Source: an uncultured Bacteroidales bacterium
Lineage (GTDB): Bacteria; Bacteroidota; Bacteroidia; Bacteroidales; Paludibacteraceae
Length of the DNA stretch: 13,103 nt
Reading direction: 5' to 3'
NCBI GenBank assembly: GCA_903929065.1
Contig: CAIYTJ010000712.1
Span: 1 to 13,103, forward strand
Part shown: piece after piece, positions 7,579-13,103 of the stretch
Layout: each line of letters opens with the position of its first letter
Numbering within the stretch: the first letter of the stretch is position 1
Made by a program: the position numbers and the translations under genes
The notes under the pieces: model-generated
Database searches by the model: none
The model's input: the letters and a program-made list of their open reading frames with translations, nothing else
Told to the model about the DNA's origin: nothing

Positions 7579-8574
7579 TTACTTATATATCTCCACAAAC
7601 TTCTCAAACACTTTTTTAGCATAACCACCTGCTAAAGATTCAGCAGCTTCCGCTTTGCATTGTTCCAACGGTTTTTGTGGACAACGGGTTTGAATGGCAA
7701 AGGCCGAGTTGATTATTACCGCATCGCGTTGTGCACCGGTGGCTTTATTGTCAAGCACATTTATAAATATCTGAGCTGCTTCGTCGATGGTATTTCCGCC
7801 CCACAGTTCTTCCTGTTTTAGTGTTTTGAAACCTAATTGTTCGGGCGTATAAATAAATTCGCCTGCATTGGTCATTATTTTGCAGGTGTCGGTAAGTGAA
7901 ATTTCGTCGTAACCGTCCAACGAATGCACGATGGAATATTGCACGCCTAAATTTTGGTATATATAATTGTAGAGCCGCATCATTTTCAGGTTATACACCC
8001 CCAGACATTGATATTGCGGACGCACCGGACTGATAAGTGGTCCGAGCACGTTGAAAAACGTACGAACACCCAGACCTTTGCGCACCGGAGCTACGTTTTT
8101 CATGGCCGGATTGCAAAACGGGGCGTGCAAATAGGCAAAACCGGAATCTTCCAGCGAATGTTTGATAACGTCAATGTCGTTGGTGAATTTCGCACCAAAG
8201 TATTCCAACACATTCGACGAGCCGCTCACCGAAGTAGCGCCGTAGTTGCCGTGTTTCGCCACTTTGTAACCTGCACCAGCCACGGCAAAGCAGCTGGCCG
8301 TGGAAATATTGAACGTATTTTTACCGTCACCACCCGTTCCAACAATATCGAGCGCATCAAATTCCGATAAATCCATTGGAATAGCCAAATCTAACAACGC
8401 ATTGCGAAAACCAATCACTTCGTCTAGCTCGATGCTGCGCATCAGATACACCGAAATGAAGGCAGCAATCTGTGCATCATTGTACTTTCCGGCAGCAATG
8501 TTGGTCATCACTTCGGCCGCTTCCTGTTTGGTCAGCGACTGGTGGTTAAACAGTTGATTCAGTATTTGTTTCAT
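7579..8574 (-). CDS. trpD: Anthranilate phosphoribosyltransferase
   Basis: TrpD (331 aa) transfers phosphoribose from PRPP to anthranilate. The small helical N-terminal domain (about 1-65) is followed by the PRPP site GTGGDGKNTFNISTAS (79-94). KHGN (107-110) and SGSSNVLEYFG follow. The anthranilate-contacting stretch RKGLGVRTFFNVLGPL is at 165-180, and the metal-binding pair in DGYDE is Asp223/Glu224. KHGN is followed here by YGATSVSGSSN rather than the commoner RSVSSxSGSAD, a variant I associate with Bacteroidota. It is not fused to TrpG, unlike in E. coli. It starts 18 nt after trpG and should share its message. Confidence 0.97.
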   Translation of the reverse strand: MKQILNQLFNHQSLTKQEAAEVMTNIAAGKYNDAQIAAFISVYLMRSIELDEVIGFRNALLDLAIPMDLSEFDALDIVGTGGDGKNTFNISTASCFAVAGAGYKVAKHGNYGATSVSGSSNVLEYFGAKFTNDIDVIKHSLEDSGFAYLHAPFCNPAMKNVAPVRKGLGVRTFFNVLGPLISPVRPQYQCLGVYNLKMMRLYNYIYQNLGVQYSIVHSLDGYDEISLTDTCKIMTNAGEFIYTPEQLGFKTLKQEELWGGNTIDEAAQIFINVLDNKATGAQRDAVIINSAFAIQTRCPQKPLEQCKAEAAESLAGGYAKKVFEKFVEIYK

Positions 8575-8592
8575 ATATTTATTTAAATAAAA

Positions 8593-9159
8593 TTATGACT
8601 CTAACCAGTTTTTCAGCATTTTCTCCCCATCAGGGGTCAACACCGATTCGGGATGAAACTGAACGCCGCGAACATCATACGTTTTGTGTGCCAACGCCAT
8701 AATCATTCCTTCTTCATCAACCGCTGTAATGGTCAGACATTCCGGCAATGTTGATTTCTCGGCTGCCCATGAATGGTAACGACCCACTTCGAGCTGTTTT
8801 GTCAGTCCATTGAACAACACATCTTCTTCCAAAACATCTACCATTGAACTTACACCATGATGCACTTCAGTGAGATTAATCAACGTTCCGCCAAAGGCTT
8901 CAGCAATGGCTTGTTCGCCCAAACAAACGCCCAAAATGGGCTTTGTAGGAGCATAAGTTCTTATTACTTCCAATAAAATACCCGATTCTGACGGAACGCC
9001 TGGTCCCGGTGAAAGAATTATTTTGTCAAATCGTACAATGTCTTCCAATGCTATCTGGTCGTTGCGATAAACTTCCACATCGGTGTATCCCAACTTTTTT
9101 ACTGCGTGTACCAAATTGTAGGTAAACGAGTCGTAATTATCGAAAACTAATATTTTCAT
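8593..9159 (-). CDS. trpG: Anthranilate synthase glutamine amidotransferase subunit
   Basis: TrpG (188 aa) is a class I glutamine amidotransferase that releases ammonia from glutamine for TrpE. The N-terminal FDNYDSFTYNLV and the PGPG oxyanion strand (51-54) are standard. The nucleophile is Cys79 in GVCLGEQAI, and the other triad residues are His169 and Glu171 in VQFHPES. HSW at 129-131 is the usual TrpG/PabA signature. It could in principle also serve a PabB for folate, as PabA-type subunits do in some bacteria, but its place directly between trpE and trpD supports the tryptophan role. trpD follows after 18 nt; upstream, 78 nt with direct repeats separate it from trpE. Confidence 0.95.
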   Translation of the reverse strand: MKILVFDNYDSFTYNLVHAVKKLGYTDVEVYRNDQIALEDIVRFDKIILSPGPGVPSESGILLEVIRTYAPTKPILGVCLGEQAIAEAFGGTLINLTEVHHGVSSMVDVLEEDVLFNGLTKQLEVGRYHSWAAEKSTLPECLTITAVDEEGMIMALAHKTYDVRGVQFHPESVLTPDGEKMLKNWLES

Positions 9160-9167
9160 TTTTCCCA

Positions 9168-9198
9168 GTTTGAAAAGTTTGATTGGTTTGAAAAGTTT
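9168..9198. repeat. Direct repeat GTTTGAAAAGTTT in the trpE-trpG gap
   Basis: GTTTGAAAAGTTT occurs identically at 9168-9180 and 9186-9198 (18-nt period). The rest of the 78-nt gap is AT-rich, including CGTAAATTGTAAATTTTTAAA from about 9222. The repeat differs by one A from the TTTGAAAGTTT pair between nusA and infB, so the two sites look like members of one low-complexity intergenic family. I see no structure that would terminate transcription. Confidence 0.5.
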
Positions 9199-9237
9199 TG
9201 TTTCAGTTTCTCAAACCCAGTCGTAAATTGTAAATTT

Positions 9238-10647
9238 TTAAATCGAAAATTGTGACGCCACTTCAACTGCCCGTTTCAGCGCAGCAAGTTTATTATTCAC
9301 TTCCTGCAATTCGCTTTCTTCGTCCGATTTGGCAACGATACCGGCACCGGCCTGATAATAAAGCGTGTTGTTTTTACTCACGAACGAGCGAATGGTTATC
9401 GCCTGATTCATGCTGCCATCGAAGCCGATATAACCCAGACAACCGCCGTAAGGACCGCGGTCGTGTGGTTCAATGCTGTCGATAAGTTGCATGGCTTTAA
9501 TTTTCGGCGCCCCCGAAAGTGTTCCTGCAGGAAATGTATCGGCAAAAAGTTTAATGATTTTGGTGTCAGGTTTCAGTTTTCCGCTCACACTCGAAACCAA
9601 ATGAAGTACGTGCGAATAATACTGTACTTCGCGGAATACTTCCACTTCCACATGGTCGGCATTGCGGCTTAAATCGTTACGGGCCAAATCCACCAACATG
9701 ACGTGCTCGGCGTTTTCTTTTTTGTCGACACGGAGTTTTTCGGCCAGTTGGAAATCTTTTTCATCGTCACCGGTGCGGCGGAATGTTCCGGCAATCGGTT
9801 TGATAAAGGCTTTTTGTTTCCTGGCATCCACCACAAGGTGAGCCTCGGGTGAGGAGCCAAAGATTCTAAAATCACCAAAATTGAAGTAGAACAAATAAGG
9901 TGACGGATTTACTGAGCGCAAGGTGCGATACAGCATAAAGTCATCGCCTTTGTATTTCTGGTAAAAGCGGCGTGAAAGCACAATCTGGAACACATTTCCT
10001 TTGAAACATTCCTGTTTGCCGCGTGCTACCATTTTTTTATAATCTTCGTTCGAAATATCCGATTTTTCTTCGCCAACAGCAGAAAACTCGTAGGTAGCGA
10101 TGTTGTTATTCATCAGAATTTCTTCAATATCAGCAATGGCCGAAGTCTCACCTTCGAGCAAATTCTCAATAATTGTTAGATCGTTGTTAAAATGATTCAC
10201 GGCAATGATGTATTTGAACAATACATAATGCAAGCCCGGCATGCTTCCGGGAACTGTTTCGCGAGCGGAGAGTTTTACATCTTCAAAGTATTGCACCGAT
10301 TCGTATGACGAATACCCAAAGAGTCCATTCACTCCAACCGGATTTTCATTTTTCACCAAATGCACCGATTTCAAAAACACATCGAAGCGTTCGGCAACGG
10401 TAAGTTTTCCGGTAACGGGCGTTTCTATCTTTGTTCCGTCGGGATATTCTTCCTTGATTAAAAAACGATTCACCGAAATTCCGCCAATCGGACAAAAGCC
10501 GATATACGAATAACTGTTCTCCACGCCGTGATAATCGGAACTTTCCAACAGCACGGAGTTGGTATATAAATCGCGTATTTTGAGATAAATTCCTACCGGC
10601 GTCTGCAAATCGGCCAGCATTTTTTTTGAGTTTACAAATAGTTTCAT
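9238..10647 (-). CDS. trpE: Anthranilate synthase component I
   Basis: TrpE (469 aa) converts chorismate to anthranilate using ammonia from TrpG, the committed step of the pathway. The C-terminal chorismate-binding domain carries PIAGTFRRTG (284-293), EHVMLVDLARNDL (314-326), TFPAGTLSGAPKIKAM (371-386), GPYGGCLGYIGFDG (398-411) and AGAGIVAKSDEES (433-445). These include the Mg-binding glutamates and the catalytic region. LLES (33-36) and NPSPY (247-251) correspond to the feedback tryptophan site of other TrpEs, so product inhibition is probably retained. The start gives the expected N-terminus, LQTPVGIYLKIRD. Its neighbours are trpB, upstream across an unusual 180-nt gap, and trpG, 78 nt downstream. 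A PabB or MenF identity is unlikely given the feedback motifs and context. Confidence 0.96.
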   Translation of the reverse strand: MKLFVNSKKMLADLQTPVGIYLKIRDLYTNSVLLESSDYHGVENSYSYIGFCPIGGISVNRFLIKEEYPDGTKIETPVTGKLTVAERFDVFLKSVHLVKNENPVGVNGLFGYSSYESVQYFEDVKLSARETVPGSMPGLHYVLFKYIIAVNHFNNDLTIIENLLEGETSAIADIEEILMNNNIATYEFSAVGEEKSDISNEDYKKMVARGKQECFKGNVFQIVLSRRFYQKYKGDDFMLYRTLRSVNPSPYLFYFNFGDFRIFGSSPEAHLVVDARKQKAFIKPIAGTFRRTGDDEKDFQLAEKLRVDKKENAEHVMLVDLARNDLSRNADHVEVEVFREVQYYSHVLHLVSSVSGKLKPDTKIIKLFADTFPAGTLSGAPKIKAMQLIDSIEPHDRGPYGGCLGYIGFDGSMNQAITIRSFVSKNNTLYYQAGAGIVAKSDEESELQEVNNKLAALKRAVEVASQFSI

Positions 10648-10669
10648 AATATTTCTGTTTTGTTATTCA

Positions 10670-10821
10670 GCTTCGCGTTATTCATTTCATGTTATTTGTG
10701 CTTCGCACGTTATTTACTTTGTGATATTTGTCTACGCCGTTATTCGTTTCTCCTCGTCAAAACGTAATTAAAAATAACGCAGAAGGCAAATAACCATCAA
10801 TAACTATGAATAACGCGAAGC
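10670..10821. repeat. 152-bp inverted-repeat element in the trpB-trpE gap
   Basis: GCTTCGCGTTATTCAT (10670-10685) and ATGAATAACGCGAAGC (10806-10821) are perfect 16-bp inverted repeats. They bound an interior that is also loosely symmetric: GTTATTTG at 10691 mirrors CAAATAAC ending at 10794. GTTATT occurs five times (10662, 10677, 10691, 10709, 10739) and its complement AATAAC four times (10773, 10789, 10799, 10809), with a small GTGC-TTC-GCAC hairpin at 10698-10708. The element sits wholly between the trpB stop and the trpE start (10648-10827) and has no coding potential. It resembles a MITE or a cluster of REP-type palindromes. I see no target-site duplication that I would trust. Confidence 0.7.
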
Positions 10822-10827
10822 AAATAC

Positions 10828-12012
10828 TTATTTTTTAAAATACTTAACATATGTATCCATATCTTTATCTCCCCGTCCCGAAACAGTAATCACCACAATA
10901 TCGTCGGGCTTAAAAGTATCTTTTTCTTTTTTCAATAATGCCAGTGCGTGTGCCGATTCAATGGCAGGAATAATTCCCTCCAGACGAGTCAGTTCAAAGG
11001 CTGCTTCCAGTGCTTCATCATCGTTTATTGCCAACACTTTAGTACGACCTGTTCTGGCGAGAAAAGCGTGAGCCGGTCCGATTCCCGGATAATCCAGTCC
11101 CGCCGAAATAGAATAAGGCTCGGTAATCTGTCCATCTTCGTCCTGCATCAAAAGTGTTTTCGTACCGTGTATGATACCCACTGTTCCAATACTTATGGTG
11201 GCAGCGGTTTCACCGGTTTCAACACCCAATCCGCCCGCTTCGGCAGAAATAATATGGACACGCTCATCATTCAAATAATGGTAATACGTTCCCATGGCGT
11301 TGCTTCCACCACCCACACAAGCTATCAGGTAATCGGGATAATCGCGACCAATTTGCTCCTGCAATTGCCATTTAATTTCTTCACTAATAACTGATTGAAA
11401 AAATCCAACCATGTCGGGATATGGATGCGGACCAACCGTGGAGCCGATGATATAAAACGAATCGGGATTTGAACACCAGTAGCGGATTGCTTCGTTAGTG
11501 GCATCTTTCAAAGTCCAGTTACCGCTGGTTACCGGTTCAACTGTTGCACCCAGCATGCGCATTTTTTGTACATTTAAAAACTGACGTTCCACATCCGTTT
11601 TGCCCATAAACACTATACATTCCAATCCCATCAAAGCACAAGCGGTAGCTGTTGCTACGCCGTGTTGTCCGGCGCCTGTTTCGGCAATAATACGGGTTTT
11701 GCCCATGTGTTTTGCCAACAGGATTTGTCCCAATGCGTTGTTGATTTTGTGTGCGCCGGTATGGTTCAAATCTTCGCGTTTGAGGTAGACATTTGTTCCA
11801 TATTCCGCCGATAACCGTTTGGCGAAATAAAGTGGCGACGGTCGTCCCACGTAGTTTTTCAACAAATCGTAGTATTCCGCTTTAAAAGAAGCATCATTTT
11901 TTATGGCAAAATAAGCTTCTTTCAGTCTTTCCACTGTTCCGTGCAGAATTTCAGGAATATAGGTCCCGCCAAATTCGCCGTAATAGCCGTTGTTATCTAT
12001 TGAGTAATCCAT
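10828..12012 (-). CDS. trpB: Tryptophan synthase beta chain
   Basis: TrpB (394 aa) is the PLP enzyme that joins indole and serine to make tryptophan. The N-terminus NGYYGEFGGTYIPEIL is typical of the TrpB1 type that pairs with TrpA. The PLP lysine is Lys89 in HTGAHKINNA, the catalytic glutamate is Glu111 in ETGAGQHGVATA, and GGGSN (234-238) binds the PLP phosphate. ETGETAATISIGTVGIIHGTK and the C-terminal VSGRGDKDMDTY are also conserved. It is the first structural gene of the operon, about 50 nt beyond the leader terminator, so it is the gene most directly exposed to attenuation. Its partner trpA is the last gene. The 180-nt gap to trpE holds an inverted-repeat element. Confidence 0.98.
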   Translation of the reverse strand: MDYSIDNNGYYGEFGGTYIPEILHGTVERLKEAYFAIKNDASFKAEYYDLLKNYVGRPSPLYFAKRLSAEYGTNVYLKREDLNHTGAHKINNALGQILLAKHMGKTRIIAETGAGQHGVATATACALMGLECIVFMGKTDVERQFLNVQKMRMLGATVEPVTSGNWTLKDATNEAIRYWCSNPDSFYIIGSTVGPHPYPDMVGFFQSVISEEIKWQLQEQIGRDYPDYLIACVGGGSNAMGTYYHYLNDERVHIISAEAGGLGVETGETAATISIGTVGIIHGTKTLLMQDEDGQITEPYSISAGLDYPGIGPAHAFLARTGRTKVLAINDDEALEAAFELTRLEGIIPAIESAHALALLKKEKDTFKPDDIVVITVSGRGDKDMDTYVKYFKK

Positions 12013-12061
12013 TTTTGATTAAATGAGCAGTTGTAAATGGGTAAATGATTAAATTGTAAAT

Positions 12062-12096
12062 AAAAAAGGCTTATCGTGAGTCCGACAAGCCTTTTT
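12062..12096 (-). terminator. trp leader intrinsic terminator (attenuator)
   Basis: Read on the - strand, AAAAAGGCTTGTCG (12096-12083) pairs with CGATAAGCCTTTTT (12076-12063) across a 6-nt loop, and the run of Us continues to 12062. The 14-bp stem includes one G-U pair. That pair is a C/A mismatch when read on the + strand, so the hairpin is built for - strand transcription. It lies 50 nt before the trpB start and 49 nt after the leader peptide stop, where a conditional terminator belongs. Confidence 0.87.
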
Positions 12097-12149
12097 GTAA
12101 TATCTTTATATTTTGACAATTTACATAGGTGTAACATCTCACGATTAGC
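12069..12149 (-). promoter_or_regulatory. Antiterminator helix of the trp attenuator
   Basis: On the - strand, GCTAATCGTGAG (12149-12138) can pair with CTCACGATAAGC (12080-12069): 8 bp, one A-A mismatch, then 3 bp. The second strand takes up the terminator loop and half of its 3' arm, so the two structures exclude each other. The first strand overlaps the leader stop codon (12147-12145). A ribosome stalled at the Trp codons (12171-12163) should leave it free, whereas one that reaches the stop should cover it. This predicts readthrough when charged tRNA-Trp is scarce. The layout fits the Bacteroid-trp RNA motif I recall from comparative surveys, though I cannot confirm the match. Confidence 0.72.
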
Positions 12150-12201
12150 TAATCTGCAAGTGCCACCACCAAAATTTATTAATTATCAAAACTGCGTTCA
12201 T
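12145..12201 (-). CDS. trpL: trp operon leader peptide, three consecutive Trp codons
   Basis: This 18-codon frame reads MNAVLIINKFWWWHLQIS and stops at TAA. Trp codons 11-13 are consecutive (TGG at 12171-12163), in a position to sense charged tRNA-Trp. The start follows an A-rich stretch, AACAAAAAGAA, with no Shine-Dalgarno site, as is common in Bacteroidota. It begins about 17-20 nt after the predicted transcript start. The mutually exclusive terminator and antiterminator lie just downstream, before trpB. The peptide itself needs no function; its translation is the sensor. It has no sequence relation to E. coli TrpL beyond the Trp run. Three Trp codons in a row are very unlikely by chance at this spot. 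Confidence 0.88.
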   Translation of the reverse strand: MNAVLIINKFWWWHLQIS

Positions 12202-12225
12202 TTCTTTTTGTTCTATTTTCGGGTG

Positions 12226-12256
12226 CAAAGATGACAAATTATTTTTATTTGTGCAA
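12226..12256 (-). promoter_or_regulatory. Probable trp operon promoter
   Basis: On the - strand, CTTG ends at 12254 and is followed after 20 nt by CATCTTTG (12233-12226). This matches the Bacteroidota -33 TTG core and the -7 TAnnTTTG box at all but one fixed position (C for the first T). Transcription would start near 12221-12218, a short distance before the leader peptide. No operator for a Trp repressor was recognised. Confidence 0.55.
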
Positions 12257-12374
12257 GAAAAATATCATTTTTATTAATAACAAAATCAAAATGAGTTTGG
12301 TTCAATTAATTTTCAACTCTTTTTTCTTCCTCATTCGTAACAAGTTATATAAATCTATTAATTTGTTGTAAGCG

Positions 12375-12406
12375 CTTTCGTTATTCAGTTTTTTTTCCGA
12401 ACTTTG
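12375..12406 (+). promoter_or_regulatory. Possible pyrG promoter
   Basis: GAACTTTG at 12399-12406 matches the Bacteroidota -7 box TAnnTTTG except for its first base. CTTTCG at 12375-12380, 18 nt upstream, is a weak -33 candidate. Start of transcription near 12411 would leave about 45 nt before the pyrG GTG. The rest of the 255 nt between trpL and pyrG is AT-rich and shows nothing else I can support. Confidence 0.4.
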
Positions 12407-12456
12407 CGGACTTAAAAATACGAACCAAAAGACTGTAATTTTAAGGAAAATTTAAG

Positions 12457-13103
12457 GTGAAAGATACAAAGTACATTTTCGTAACCGGTGGAGTTACTTC
12501 CTCGTTAGGCAAAGGAATTATTGCCGCATCGCTGGGCAAATTATTACAAGCACGTGGTTTTAAAGTAACTAACCAGAAATTGGATCCATACATCAATGTT
12601 GATCCGGGAACTCTGAATCCTTACGAACATGGCGAATGCTATGTAACAGTGGATGGACACGAAGCCGATCTTGATCTCGGTCACTATGAACGCTTTTTGG
12701 GCGTTGAAACCCACAAAGCTAACAATGTTACTACCGGCCGGATTTATCAAAATGTCATCAATAAAGAACGTCGTGGCGATTATTTGGGAAAAACCGTACA
12801 AATCATTCCTCATATTACCGACGAAATCAAACGAAACATCAAATTACTGGGTACAAAAGGTGAATTTGACTTCGTAATTACAGAAATTGGAGGAACTGTA
12901 GGCGATATTGAATCATTACCTTATATCGAAAGTGTTCGTCAGTTGAAATGGGAACTTGGCAAAAACTGTCTGATTGTTCATTTAACATACGTACCTTATC
13001 TTGCCGCAGCCAAAGAACTAAAAACCAAACCGACACAACATTCTGTAAAAGCGTTGCAAGAACAAGGTGTTCAGGCCGACATTCTGGTATTGCGTACGGA
13101 ACA
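12457..13103 (+). CDS. pyrG: CTP synthase (N-terminal part, runs off the window)
   Basis: PyrG makes CTP from UTP, ATP and glutamine, the last step of pyrimidine nucleotide synthesis. Only 215 codons of the roughly 540 are present, all from the N-terminal synthetase domain; the glutaminase domain lies beyond the edge. The P-loop region is VTGGVTSSLGKG with Lys19. KLDPYINVDPGTLNPYEHGE (41-60), EADLDLGHYERF (69-80, Asp73 the likely Mg ligand) and ITEIGGTVGDIES (Glu143) are conserved. The start must be GTG at 12457. There is a TAA in frame 13 nt upstream, no ATG lies between, and the protein aligns with family N-termini from residue 3. An AAGG just upstream may help initiation. It is divergent from the trp operon. 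Confidence 0.95.
   Translation, partial: MKDTKYIFVTGGVTSSLGKGIIAASLGKLLQARGFKVTNQKLDPYINVDPGTLNPYEHGECYVTVDGHEADLDLGHYERFLGVETHKANNVTTGRIYQNVINKERRGDYLGKTVQIIPHITDEIKRNIKLLGTKGEFDFVITEIGGTVGDIESLPYIESVRQLKWELGKNCLIVHLTYVPYLAAAKELKTKPTQHSVKALQEQGVQADILVLRTE

Noticed and set aside
10948..11394. 148-codon + strand frame opposite trpB, and similar frames opposite trpC, trpD and trpE
   Set aside because: These are complementary shadows of well-conserved - strand enzymes. They have low-complexity Cys/His/Arg-rich products and no promoters.
12121..12126. ATGTAA start-stop pair in the trp leader
   Set aside because: It is a one-codon frame that can occur by chance in AT-rich RNA, and nothing ties it to the switch.
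12013..12260. TRAP-binding site, T-box or Trp repressor operator ahead of trpB
   Set aside because: There is no series of spaced GAG/UAG triplets, no T-box stem or UGGN box arrangement, and no clear palindromic operator. The Trp-codon leader explains the region.
12544..12813. 89-codon - strand frame at the right edge
   Set aside because: It is antisense to the conserved synthetase domain of pyrG. The + strand reading carries all the family motifs.

Overview
The window comes from a Bacteroidota chromosome, most likely class Bacteroidia; the order cannot be fixed by eye. The evidence is the protein types (short NusA, IF2 with a long Lys/Glu/Pro/Val-rich N-terminus, RimP ending KYIIRFK), promoters of the Bacteroidota form TTTG-N20-TAnnTTTG, few Shine-Dalgarno sites, and the gene order trpBEGDCFA. 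No mobile gene, CRISPR array, tRNA or rRNA was found.

Left block (+ strand, about 95-5172): a promoter, a short leader with a strong hairpin, then rimP-nusA-infB, the conserved ribosome-maturation, transcription-factor and translation-initiation cluster. It ends at a hairpin that can terminate transcription from both sides, shared with the oncoming trp operon. Bases 1-94 hold no gene I can support.

Middle block (- strand, 12256 down to 5140): a complete tryptophan operon, transcribed trpL-trpB-trpE-trpG-trpD-trpC-trpF-trpA. Together the enzymes take chorismate plus glutamine to anthranilate (TrpE/TrpG), through PR-anthranilate (TrpD), CdRP (TrpF) and indole-glycerol phosphate (TrpC) to tryptophan (TrpA/TrpB). 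The 444-base gap between trpB and pyrG holds the control region. An unlisted 18-codon leader peptide with three consecutive Trp codons (trpL) is followed by an intrinsic terminator. An alternative antiterminator helix has its 5' strand across the leader stop codon. This is a readable ribosome-mediated attenuator. TrpE also keeps the feedback-inhibition motifs, so both expression and activity should respond to tryptophan.

The trp operon has tight joints (18-45 nt) and three long ones (78, 99 and 180 nt). Each long joint is filled by a different repeat or palindrome set: a 152-bp element with perfect 16-bp inverted ends (trpB/trpE), three consecutive hairpins (trpC/trpD), and 13-nt direct repeats (trpE/trpG).

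Right block (+ strand, from about 12375): a promoter and the first 215 codons of pyrG (CTP synthase), starting at GTG and running off the window, divergent from the trp operon.

No wholly new multi-gene system is visible. The most interesting content is regulatory: the trp attenuator, the rimP leader, and the repeat elements in operon gaps.
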